Of a stretch of DNA of 64,000 bases, positions 18,483 to 26,472 are shown piece after piece. The stretch spans positions 1 through 64,000 of the forward strand of contig MWDI01000039.1 of the NCBI GenBank assembly GCA_002070475.1. The letters are read 5' to 3'. The translations under genes and the position numbers were made by a program. A model generated the notes under the pieces. The model saw nothing but the letters and a program-made list of their open reading frames with translations. It did no database searches and was not told the DNA's origin. How positions within the stretch are numbered: position 1 is the first letter of the stretch; each line of letters opens with the position of its first letter. The stretch comes from Firmicutes bacterium ADurb.Bin146 (GTDB lineage Bacteria > Bacillota > Clostridia > DUPQ01).

Positions 18483-19537
18483 AGAAAAAAATAGCAGTAA
18501 TTAGTACAGGCAATGGTGGCCAGTCCATGGCAGCATATATCGCTTTAAAAGGTTATCCTGTAACTTTATATGCAAGGGAACAAGAACGCGTTGATATGTT
18601 TTCAAATAGAATTTTTAAAGTAAAAGGAATTGTGAATGATACTGCAGAAATAAGCCTTATAAGCTGTAAAATGGAAGAAGTAATAAAAGATGCATACATT
18701 ATACTTGTCACAACTCCTGCACAATACCATCAGGCAGTAGCAAAACAGATGGCACCACATCTGAAAGATAAACAGACTGTTATTTTGAATCCTGGCAGGA
18801 CTTTCGGGACATATGAATTCGAACAAGTTTTAAAAAATAATGGATGTAAAGCAGAAATATTGCTTGGTGAAACAGACACTTTTATTTTTACATGCCGGTG
18901 CGAGAAACCTGGATATCCTCATATACACGAAATGAAGAAAAAAGTAAAGATAGCAGGTCATAATAAAGAAGATACTGCAATCTTGGTAGATATGATGAAC
19001 AAACTTTTTCATGATATTGAGCCTGCAAAAAGCACTCTTCATACAGGCTTATCGAATATGGGGATTATTTTCCATCCTCTACCAACCTTGATGAACATAA
19101 CCAGAATAGAAGCCAAAGAAATTTTTAGATATTATATAGATGGCATATCTCCTCTTGTTGCAAATATTCTAGAAGAATTGGATAATGAAAGAGTTAAGAT
19201 AGCAAAAAAAGCAGGAATAGAGGTTTTACCAGTTTGCGAATGGCTAAAAGAAAAATACAGTTCTATAGGAAATAACCTTTATGAGTGTATACAGAATACT
19301 CACGCATATTCCAATGTACTTGCTCCCTTTGAAATCGATACCAGATATATTTATGAAGATGTTCAAACAGGATGTGTACCAGTATGCTGTCTTGCGAAAG
19401 AGCTGGGAATAAAAACAAGGATATTAGATTCCGTTATAGATTGGGCATCTATAGTATATAAAAAAGATTTTATGCAAACAGGAAGAAATAGTAGTAAGCT
19501 AGACATAAGGAAAATACTTAATGATAACTTAAAGTAA
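18479..19537 (+). CDS. Octopine/nopaline dehydrogenase family protein
   Basis: The start is the TTG at 18479, which overlaps the stop of the upstream gene (TTGA) and has GGGAAGGA in front; an upstream ATG at 18425 would add 18 residues inside the other gene. The 352-residue protein has an N-terminal NAD(P)-binding fold (AVISTGNGGQSMAAYIALKGY), a VILNPGRTFGT segment, and a C-terminal helical domain with SPLVANILEELDNERVKIAK typical of opine dehydrogenases. These reduce the imine formed from an amino acid and a keto acid, or act on related compounds. The specific substrate is unknown. Translational coupling to the B12-domain protein is striking. Confidence 0.8.
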   Translation: MKKKIAVISTGNGGQSMAAYIALKGYPVTLYAREQERVDMFSNRIFKVKGIVNDTAEISLISCKMEEVIKDAYIILVTTPAQYHQAVAKQMAPHLKDKQTVILNPGRTFGTYEFEQVLKNNGCKAEILLGETDTFIFTCRCEKPGYPHIHEMKKKVKIAGHNKEDTAILVDMMNKLFHDIEPAKSTLHTGLSNMGIIFHPLPTLMNITRIEAKEIFRYYIDGISPLVANILEELDNERVKIAKKAGIEVLPVCEWLKEKYSSIGNNLYECIQNTHAYSNVLAPFEIDTRYIYEDVQTGCVPVCCLAKELGIKTRILDSVIDWASIVYKKDFMQTGRNSSKLDIRKILNDNLK

Positions 19538-19574
19538 AAGAGTTATTCATATTATGCAAAGAAACAATAAGATA

Positions 19575-19618
19575 TTGACTTTCTAACACTCGTTAGAATG
19601 TAGTACCTAACGAGTGTT
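19575..19618 (+). promoter_or_regulatory. TetR-type operator and promoter with an orphaned regulator
   Basis: TTGACT (19575-19580) is followed by a perfect 12-base inverted repeat, AACACTCGTTAG (19585-19596) and CTAACGAGTGTT (19607-19618), with a 10-base spacer. The repeat covers the expected -10 region. It is the kind of operator recognised by an autoregulating TetR repressor, and the gene downstream is a broken TetR. Confidence 0.75.
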
Positions 19619-19640
19619 TGTCTATAAAAAGAGGGATCTG

Positions 19641-20018
19641 ATGAGCGAGACAAAGGGAAAAATATTAAGTGTATCTATTAAGGATATTTGTAAACAAGTA
19701 AAAATTAAAGAAAGTTCTGTCTGTTATCATTTTGAAAAAACATGCAATTTTTAATGAGCTATTATCTCGATTTAAAAAAAAGCAACAGAGATGAACCGTC
19801 TTACAGTAATGATGGTTGTAGATCTACAGTAAATTGACAGTGATTTTAATAAAGAAATCAAAAAGGAATATGATTATTGGTTATTTACAGAACTCTTGAA
19901 AGTTCAAAGCAGTATTTTCCAAATGTTGATAAAGCAAGGATTGTACAACAATGTAGATAGCGAGTATATTGCAATACAGACATATACAACATTTTTTTCA
20001 AAACAGGGAGGAATCTGA
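19641..20018 (+). pseudogene. Decayed TetR-family regulator
   Basis: A frame from ATG 19641 reads MSETKGKILSV then SIKDICKQVKIKESSVCYHF and stops after 37 codons. The second part is a recognisable TetR recognition helix region, but the usual helix 1-2 segment between KIL and IKDI is deleted. One reading frame over, the sequence continues KHAIFNELLSRFKKK, showing a frameshift just after the HTH. A further frame gives LLKVQSSIFQMLIKQGLY and ends in TGA at 20016-20018. So at least one deletion and one or more frameshifts have inactivated it. The gene normally would have controlled the adjacent dehydrogenase. Confidence 0.85.
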
Positions 20019-20687
20019 ATGTCAAACATTATTATAACAGGTGCAAACCAAGGCATTGGCTATTATTTTGCTGAACAGCTGCTTAAAGAAGGTAATAGTG
20101 TAGCTATATTTGATTTAGAAACAGATAATATCGAAAAACTAAAGACCAAGTATGGTGATAATCTTCTGTACTACATTGTTGATGTAAGAAATCAAGATAA
20201 GATGCATTGTGCTGTCGCAAGTGTAGTTGCTGAATTTTCAGTAATAGATATTGCTATACATAATGCCTGCAAATGTACATTTAAAGCAGAATCAGATACA
20301 GATTTAGATACATATCGAGATGTATTTGATGTTAATTATTTTGGTGCATTAAGGTTAGTGAAAAGCGTTTTGCCATATATGATAAAACAGAATCAAGGAA
20401 AAATAATTTTTACAAGTTCCGGTGTCGGTGTAATGGGATTCACTCGTATATCTCCTTATGCTTCCAGCAAAGGAGCTATAGAATCTCTTGCGAAATGTTT
20501 AAAAATAGAATATGCAAGAAACAATATCTCCTTTCACATTTTTCACCCTCCTTTGACAAGAACTAAATCATCTGCTCCATTACCTGTTCCGAAAGAATTT
20601 ATGGCCTCTGCTGAGAAAGTAGGTCAAGGCTTAGCAAAAAACATTAACTCAAAACGTTTTATCATATGCCATAACTGGCAACAATAG
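20019..20687 (+). CDS. Short-chain dehydrogenase, truncated by an in-frame TAG
   Basis: The 222-residue frame has the classical SDR pattern: IIITGANQGIGYYFAEQLL (TGxxxGxG), IHNACKC in place of NNAG, the catalytic serine in FTSSGVGVMG, and SPYASSKGAIESLAK (YxxxK). It ends at TAG 20685-20687. Reading through that TAG, the same frame continues for 32 more codons to TAA at 20784-20786, including a PIQMGKLMSKLTDNFANMT tail of the type found at the C-terminus of related SDRs. The full-length ancestor would thus be about 255 residues. The core is intact, so residual activity is possible, but with the TetR gene destroyed this locus looks to be decaying. Confidence 0.75.
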   Translation: MSNIIITGANQGIGYYFAEQLLKEGNSVAIFDLETDNIEKLKTKYGDNLLYYIVDVRNQDKMHCAVASVVAEFSVIDIAIHNACKCTFKAESDTDLDTYRDVFDVNYFGALRLVKSVLPYMIKQNQGKIIFTSSGVGVMGFTRISPYASSKGAIESLAKCLKIEYARNNISFHIFHPPLTRTKSSAPLPVPKEFMASAEKVGQGLAKNINSKRFIICHNWQQ

Positions 20688-20820
20688 ATACAAACTATCG
20701 GTTGTTATCTTTTTCCAATTCAAATGGGTAAATTGATGTCTAAACTGACAGACAATTTTGCTAATATGACAAAAGAGAAGAAATAAATTCTGCAGAAGCA
20801 GATAAATTAGAATAAATATA

Positions 20821-20853
20821 AGAAGAGCGCATTAATATGCGCTCTTCTTTTAG
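20821..20853. terminator. Bidirectional terminator between the SDR and pckG
   Basis: A perfect 12-base stem AGAAGAGCGCAT/ATGCGCTCTTCT with a TAAT loop, followed by TTTT on the plus strand and preceded by A's on the minus side. It serves two convergent genes. Confidence 0.85.
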
Positions 20854-20877
20854 AATAACCTAATTATAATTATTACA

Positions 20878-22641
20878 TCATTTAGCCAATCTGTTCTTAA
20901 GTTTAGCTAATTCGTCTTTAAGTTCCTTTGGTAAAGTATCTCCTATCTTTCCATAGAATTCTTCAACAGAATTTGCATCTTCAAGCCAAAGCTTTTTGTC
21001 GACAGTTAAAAGATCTGTTAAAGTTTCTTTTGATACATCAATGCCTTCGATATTAATATCTTCATCTTTTGGTAGATAACCGATAGGAGTCTCAACTGCT
21101 CCAACCTTATTTTCACAACGGTCAAGTATCCATAAAAGAACACGAAGATTCTCACCAAAACCAGGCCATTCGAAATTTCCTTCATTGTCAAGTCTGAACC
21201 AGTTTACATGGAATATCTTAGGAACTTTGTTTCCTACATCCTTACCCATATCTAACCAGTGCTGAAAGTAATCACCCATGTTGTATCCACAGAAAGGCAG
21301 CATTGCCATTGGATCTCTTCTTACTACTCCTACTGCTCCGCTTGCAGCAGCTGTTGTTTCTGACGCCATTATTGAGCCAACAAATACTCCGTTTACCCAA
21401 TCAAATGACTGATAAACAAGAGGGGCAGTCTTTGCTCTTCTTCCACCGAATACTATAGCTGATAGAGGAACGCCATTAGGTGAATCAAATTCCTTGCTTA
21501 TGCAAGGGCAGTTTGTTGCAGGAGCTGTAAATCTGCTGTTTGGGTGAGCTCCCTTCTCGCCTGATTCCGCTGTCCAAGGTTCGCCTTTCCAGTTGAGAGC
21601 CTTCTTAGGAGGATTCTTATCCAATCCTTCCCACCACACTGTATTGTTTTCAAGATTATGAACAACATTAGTGAAAATGGTTCCCTTTTCAGTTGAATGT
21701 AAAGCGTTAGGGTTAGATTTTATATTTGTTCCAGGAGCAACTCCGAAGAAACCGTTTTCTGGATTTATCGCCCAAAGTCTTCCATCAGGACCTTTTCTTA
21801 TCCAAGCGATATCGTCTCCGACTGTCCATACTTTATAACCCTTTTTCTTGTAGATTTCAGGAGGTATTAGCATTGCAAGATTGGTTTTTCCGCATGCAGA
21901 TGGGAATGCTGCCGCTATATACTTTACATCCCCGTCAGGATACTCAACACCAAGAATAAGCATATGTTCAGCCATCCATTTCTCCTGTTTTCCCTGGTAG
22001 GAAGCAATCCTCAAAGCAAAACATTTTTTGCCTAAAAGAACATTCCCGCCATAACCTGAGTTTACAGACCATATTGTATTATCTTCCGGGAAATGGCAGA
22101 TATATCTGTTTTCCTCATCAATGTCAGCTTTTCCGTGTAATCCTCTAACGAAATCATTTGAATTTCCAAGCACATCAAGCACATCATTGCCCACTCTTGT
22201 CATTATGACCATATTCAAAACGACATAAATGGAATCGGTTAATTCTATTCCTACTTTAGAAAACTTTGATCCTACGGGTCCCATAGAATAAGGAATAATA
22301 TACATTGTACGGCCCTTCATGCTTTTGCTGAAGAGTTTTCCAAGTTTTTCATATGCTTCTTTAGGTTCCATCCAGTTATTTGTAGGTCCTGCATCTTTCT
22401 TATTTCTTGAACATATGAATGTGCGATGTTCTACGCGTGCTACGTCATTTACAGCTGTACGGTGTAAATAACAGCCAGGAAGCTTTTCTTCATTAAGCTT
22501 GTAAAGTTCACCGGTAGCTAAGGCTTGTTGTCTTAGTTCATCAAGTTGTTTTGGGTCTCCTGTTATCCAGACGACCTTATCAGGAGTAGTAAGAGCAGTC
22601 ATCTCTTCTATCCAAGAAAGCAACATTTTGTTTTTTGTCAT
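20878..22641 (-). CDS. pckG: Phosphoenolpyruvate carboxykinase (GTP)
   Basis: The 587-residue enzyme interconverts oxaloacetate and phosphoenolpyruvate using GTP/GDP, linking the C4 and C3 pools. GTP-type motifs are clear: AAAFPSACGKTNLAMLIPP (kinase P-loop with the reactive cysteine), VGDDIAWIRKGPDG, NPENGFFGVAPGTN and GVFVGSIMASETTAAA. Length is normal for the family. It is monocistronic: a good promoter lies at 22705-22733, a GGAAGGAAGGAG ribosome binding site precedes the ATG, and a terminator follows. In an anaerobe it may run towards oxaloacetate formation, but direction cannot be read from sequence. Confidence 0.96.
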   Translation of the reverse strand: MTKNKMLLSWIEEMTALTTPDKVVWITGDPKQLDELRQQALATGELYKLNEEKLPGCYLHRTAVNDVARVEHRTFICSRNKKDAGPTNNWMEPKEAYEKLGKLFSKSMKGRTMYIIPYSMGPVGSKFSKVGIELTDSIYVVLNMVIMTRVGNDVLDVLGNSNDFVRGLHGKADIDEENRYICHFPEDNTIWSVNSGYGGNVLLGKKCFALRIASYQGKQEKWMAEHMLILGVEYPDGDVKYIAAAFPSACGKTNLAMLIPPEIYKKKGYKVWTVGDDIAWIRKGPDGRLWAINPENGFFGVAPGTNIKSNPNALHSTEKGTIFTNVVHNLENNTVWWEGLDKNPPKKALNWKGEPWTAESGEKGAHPNSRFTAPATNCPCISKEFDSPNGVPLSAIVFGGRRAKTAPLVYQSFDWVNGVFVGSIMASETTAAASGAVGVVRRDPMAMLPFCGYNMGDYFQHWLDMGKDVGNKVPKIFHVNWFRLDNEGNFEWPGFGENLRVLLWILDRCENKVGAVETPIGYLPKDEDINIEGIDVSKETLTDLLTVDKKLWLEDANSVEEFYGKIGDTLPKELKDELAKLKNRLAK

Positions 22642-22704
22642 ATTTATTTTCTCCTTCCTTCCGGAATAATGATTAAATCAGTTTTCCAAAATTCGCCTTC
22701 TATC

Positions 22705-22733
22705 ATAATAATTCATAGCCGTAAATATGTAAA
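22705..22733 (-). promoter_or_regulatory. pckG promoter
   Basis: The minus strand has TTTACA (22728-22733), a 17-base spacer and TATTAT (22705-22710), about 65 bases before the pckG start. Confidence 0.65.
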
Positions 22734-22808
22734 GAGATATGGGCAAATTTTAAGTAAAAAACTAAAATTTATTACTTGTATTTGTTAAGAAGAGGTTCTT
22801 TGCTACCA

Positions 22809-23759
22809 TTAAAATGAGCATATTTCTGGATGTAATCCTTCCCAAGATAATCGTGCAAGGTATAAGCCTGTGCTTCGATCTGTCTTATGTTCAAGATCAG
22901 AAACCAACCTTGAACAGCTGGATATATACCACTGGTTATTAAACAAAAAAATTTCACTTGCATGAGAGGGACCTAAGTAATATGAATCGCAGTAAGTAAA
23001 ATCTGTGTAGGAATCAGATATACAGTACTTTGTTCCACTTCCATGTCTGTAAAAAAGATAATAAAGATTATTTTTTTTAACTAAGCAAGGAGATTCGGTT
23101 TTACAAATAATGCTTTCATAAAATGAATGTTTACGAATAAGAACTGGTCCGGCCTCTTGCCATGAAAGCAGATTCTTAGAAACCGATGCAGCAATACAGG
23201 AGAGCTTTTTGTTTTCTTTTATGTCTGCAACCCATAAAGAAATATATTTATTTTTATCTTCATCATAAAAAATATGAGGATCTCTACAGGAACAAGGAAT
23301 GGACTCATTCCATAATGCCCAATCAGAAGAAGGTATGAATAAGGGATTCTTTTCATATCTTTGCCAATCATAAAGGTTATCCGAGAATGCCAGACACATA
23401 TACTGTGCTTTTGATAGGTTATGTGAAGAATAGAACATATAGAATCTTCCTTCCTTTTCATAAACATAAGGTGCGAAAATTCCTCTTTCTTCAAAATATA
23501 GTGATTGGTCATAAACAAGAGCAGGTTGCTTTTCTTCCCATGAGATTAAATCCTTACTTACTGCATGACCGATAATAACCTCATTTCCTATATCATAACA
23601 GCCTTTTCCTGTCTCTCCGTCTATATAGAATAAATGCATCTCATTACAGTGCGATATAAAGCAATGATCATTTATGTATCTACCTTTTATTTCATAAACT
23701 TTTCTAAAACTATCTGCACAAGCCTGCGTATTATTCATAAAAATTTTCTGTATCTTCAT
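22809..23759 (-). CDS. Five-bladed propeller glycosidase-like protein (GH32/GH43-like)
   Basis: The 316-residue protein has repeated strand motifs of the GH32/43/62/68 propeller: MHLFYIDG, RFYMFYSSH, NKYISLWVAD, NLYYLFYRHG and WYISSCSR. Candidate catalytic residues are Asp31 (in YINDHC), Asp160 in CRDPHIF (an RDP motif as in fructosidases) and Glu222 in KTESP. It has no signal peptide and no C-terminal beta-sandwich, so it would be intracellular and shorter than typical GH32 enzymes. The canonical NDPNG motif is only partly kept. Substrate is unknown. It is monocistronic, with AAAGG before its ATG. Confidence 0.65.
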   Translation of the reverse strand: MKIQKIFMNNTQACADSFRKVYEIKGRYINDHCFISHCNEMHLFYIDGETGKGCYDIGNEVIIGHAVSKDLISWEEKQPALVYDQSLYFEERGIFAPYVYEKEGRFYMFYSSHNLSKAQYMCLAFSDNLYDWQRYEKNPLFIPSSDWALWNESIPCSCRDPHIFYDEDKNKYISLWVADIKENKKLSCIAASVSKNLLSWQEAGPVLIRKHSFYESIICKTESPCLVKKNNLYYLFYRHGSGTKYCISDSYTDFTYCDSYYLGPSHASEIFLFNNQWYISSCSRLVSDLEHKTDRSTGLYLARLSWEGLHPEICSF

Positions 23760-23900
23760 TCTAACAGCCTTTCTTGCGTTTGCAGAAAATTATATCACTG
23801 ATGCCATTTTATTCAATCTATTGATAGTGGCAGATTTATCTTTTTTCATATAAAATTAATTCTTAAAACTAAACCATAAAAATATGTTAGAATATTAAGA

Positions 23901-25295
23901 ATGATTAAGGAGCTTTATCAACCACGATTTCTGCTTCGTAAGCAGAAACTATTAGGAGAAGTTCCTTCCGCAAAAGAAGCATACGGCAGAATGTTCAAAA
24001 TGGCATTCCCGTCTACCGTTGAAGCGCTTTTAGGAGGATTAACAAGTTTTGTAGATACTTTAATGGTATCTAGTCTTGGCATATCTTCAGTTACGGCTGT
24101 AGGTATTACGACTCAGCCAAGAATGATAATATTGATGCTTTTTATGGCATTAAATACTGGTGTTACAGCATTAGTAGCAAGAAGAAAAGGCGAGAATGAT
24201 GCAAAAAAGGCGAATCAGATTTTAATGCAGGCATTATTAATCTGTTTTATACTTGCCATTATTATGACAGCAGTTGGTTTATTTACTGCGAAGCCTTTAC
24301 TAAGATTTGCCGGAGCAGGTGATGACTTTATTGATGATGCAGTAATGTATTATAATATCGTGACTGCAGGAACGGTATTTTCAGTACTCACTATGACAAT
24401 TAATGCAGCTCAAAGAGGTGCAGGTAATACAAAAATTGCAATGACTACAAATATAGCTTCTAATGTTGTGAATGTAATTTTTAATTTTTTGCTTATTGGA
24501 GGTAGACTAGGGTTTCCGGCTCTTGGGGTAAAAGGTGCAGCAATTGCAACAGTTATAGGTATGATCGTTGCATTTATAATGGCTTGTTATTCTTTGAGGA
24601 AATCCACATTCATTTATTTCAATTTTAAAAGCTTGAAAAAATTTGATATGGGTATTGTAAAATCAATTGTTAAAATATCAGGTAATGCAGCACTCGAGGA
24701 ACTGTGTTTCCGTTTTGGATTTTTTATGTATAATAAAATAATAGCTGAGCTAGGTACTCTAGATTATGGTACGCACCTTGTATGCATCAATATATTAAAT
24801 CTTTCTACAAATATTGGAAGCGGTCTTGGCATAGGAACAACAGCCCTTGTTGGTCAGACAATGGGTGAAAAGAGGAGCGATTTATCTATATTGTATGTAA
24901 AGATAGGACAAAGGATGGCTTTTTTGGTTTCTATTACTCTATCAGCAATTTTTATTTTTGGAGGCAAGATGCTTATGGGTTTGTTTACTGATGACACAAG
25001 TATTATTGAAAATGGCTCCAAAATACTGTTAATTATGGCACTGTCAACCTTCTTTATAAATTCTCAGATAGTATATTCCGGATGCTTAAGAGGAGCAGGT
25101 GATGTAAAATTTGTTGCTACAATGGCTCTTATAAGTGTTGCTGTTATAAGACCTGGATTGTCTTATATAATGATATATCCTATGAATTTAGGTTTAATAG
25201 GAGCATGGCTTGGTCTGCTTACAGATCAGCTGACGAGAGGTCTTGGTGGAATGATAAGATTTAAAACTGGGAAATGGACAAAAATCCGTATTTAA
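23901..25295 (+). CDS. MATE family efflux transporter
   Basis: The 464-residue protein has about twelve membrane helices and typical MATE features: FKMAFPSTVEALLGGLTSFVDTLMVSSLG near the N-terminus (read in pieces), an NAAQRGAGNTKIAM loop, and VYSGCLRGAGDVKF in the second half, the conserved duplicated loop. Such pumps export cationic compounds or drugs with Na+ or H+. The ATG at 23901 has no clear ribosome binding site, and a TAGAAT sequence sits only seven bases upstream, so a leaderless transcript is possible. It may be co-transcribed with the following DUF819 gene, 29 bases downstream. Confidence 0.88.
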   Translation: MIKELYQPRFLLRKQKLLGEVPSAKEAYGRMFKMAFPSTVEALLGGLTSFVDTLMVSSLGISSVTAVGITTQPRMIILMLFMALNTGVTALVARRKGENDAKKANQILMQALLICFILAIIMTAVGLFTAKPLLRFAGAGDDFIDDAVMYYNIVTAGTVFSVLTMTINAAQRGAGNTKIAMTTNIASNVVNVIFNFLLIGGRLGFPALGVKGAAIATVIGMIVAFIMACYSLRKSTFIYFNFKSLKKFDMGIVKSIVKISGNAALEELCFRFGFFMYNKIIAELGTLDYGTHLVCINILNLSTNIGSGLGIGTTALVGQTMGEKRSDLSILYVKIGQRMAFLVSITLSAIFIFGGKMLMGLFTDDTSIIENGSKILLIMALSTFFINSQIVYSGCLRGAGDVKFVATMALISVAVIRPGLSYIMIYPMNLGLIGAWLGLLTDQLTRGLGGMIRFKTGKWTKIRI

Positions 25296-25324
25296 TATAT
25301 ATTTAACCACAGGGGGATGAATCT

Positions 25325-26464
25325 ATGTTATTGACAGTTATCCAGATTGTTTTATTCTTTGGAATACCTTATCTGCTAGTTGTTCTTGAAAATAAATCTA
25401 AATTTATTAAAACAGTGGGTCCAATCATTTTTTGTTATGCAATAGGCATAATATGGGCTAATAGCGGACTTCCGTTAGATGCTTCTTTGTCAGATACTAT
25501 TTCATCAGTATTAATACCTATTGCGATAACGCTTATTCTACTGAATTCTGATTTTCTTACCTTAAAGAAAAATGTTAAGAAAACAGGGTTATCTTTTCTC
25601 CTTTTATGTATTTCAGTTATGAGTGTTGCTGCAATAAGTGTTTTTATATTTCCCAATGTATATGAAAATTCCAAGATAGCATCAATGCTGGTCGGCTGTT
25701 ATACAGGAGGGACGCCTAACCTTTTCGCAATAGGATATGGAGTAAATGCAGATAAAAACACTATTATAGTTGCAAATTTGGCAGACCAGGTTTTAGGAGG
25801 AGCATACTTCCTTTTTATCTGTACACTTGCAAAACCGTTGCTTTCGAAGTTTACAAAACAGATATCTGTTGCAACAGAAAAGACAGACTACCAAAAAGAA
25901 AGTATAGTCAGCAAGTTGACAATTCCGTTAAAAGAAAAGATAAAACAGGGAGTGATAGCAATTCTTATCGGAATAGGAGCGCTTGGTGTAAGTATAGGGA
26001 TATCTTACCTTTTAACAAAACAAGCGACCAATGTAGCAGTAATAATGCTTTGCGTATCGCTAATAGGGGTAGCTTTATCATTTGTTAAAGGAGTAAGACA
26101 GAATAAAGTATCCTATCCGTTAGGGCAGTACTTTATATATGTTTTTTCATTAGCTGTAGGATCGATGGCGGATATGCAGCTTATAATTGGGCAGTCCGTA
26201 CAGGTATTAGGTATAGTAGCTTTTGTTTTATTTGCTACAATGACTTTACATTTCATACTTGCCTTATTGTTAAAAATTGATGTGGATACGATAATTATCA
26301 CATCAATCGCAGGGATATTCGGACCTGCTTTTATAATACCGACTGCAAAAGCAATTAAGAATGAAGGAGTCATTCTTATAGGAATAGCTACAGGGCTTTT
26401 AGGGTATGCGATAGGCAACTTTATGGGATTAAGCCTTTATGAAATTTTGAAACTGATAAATTAG
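25325..26464 (+). CDS. DUF819 family membrane protein (YjcL-like)
   Basis: The 379-residue protein has about ten membrane helices. The recognisable DUF819 segments are MLVGCYTGGTPNLFAIGYG and LADQVLGGAYFLF in the first half, plus a second-half repeat FGPAFIIPTAKAIKN. The family is described as a transporter-like fold of unknown substrate. AGGGGGATGAATCT precedes the ATG. It is followed 8 bases later by the glycerol-1-phosphate dehydrogenase gene, so the two are almost certainly co-expressed. Confidence 0.85.
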   Translation: MLLTVIQIVLFFGIPYLLVVLENKSKFIKTVGPIIFCYAIGIIWANSGLPLDASLSDTISSVLIPIAITLILLNSDFLTLKKNVKKTGLSFLLLCISVMSVAAISVFIFPNVYENSKIASMLVGCYTGGTPNLFAIGYGVNADKNTIIVANLADQVLGGAYFLFICTLAKPLLSKFTKQISVATEKTDYQKESIVSKLTIPLKEKIKQGVIAILIGIGALGVSIGISYLLTKQATNVAVIMLCVSLIGVALSFVKGVRQNKVSYPLGQYFIYVFSLAVGSMADMQLIIGQSVQVLGIVAFVLFATMTLHFILALLLKIDVDTIIITSIAGIFGPAFIIPTAKAIKNEGVILIGIATGLLGYAIGNFMGLSLYEILKLIN

Positions 26465-26472
26465 GAGATTAT

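Noticed and set aside
22772..22963. Minus-strand 63-codon frame overlapping the end of the GH32/43-like gene
   Set aside because: Different frame, no start signal, and no sign that the glycosidase gene is frameshifted into it.
23888..23901. Leaderless transcript for the MATE gene
   Set aside because: A TAGAAT lies at the right distance from the ATG but no matching -35 box is present, so it is noted but not called as a promoter.
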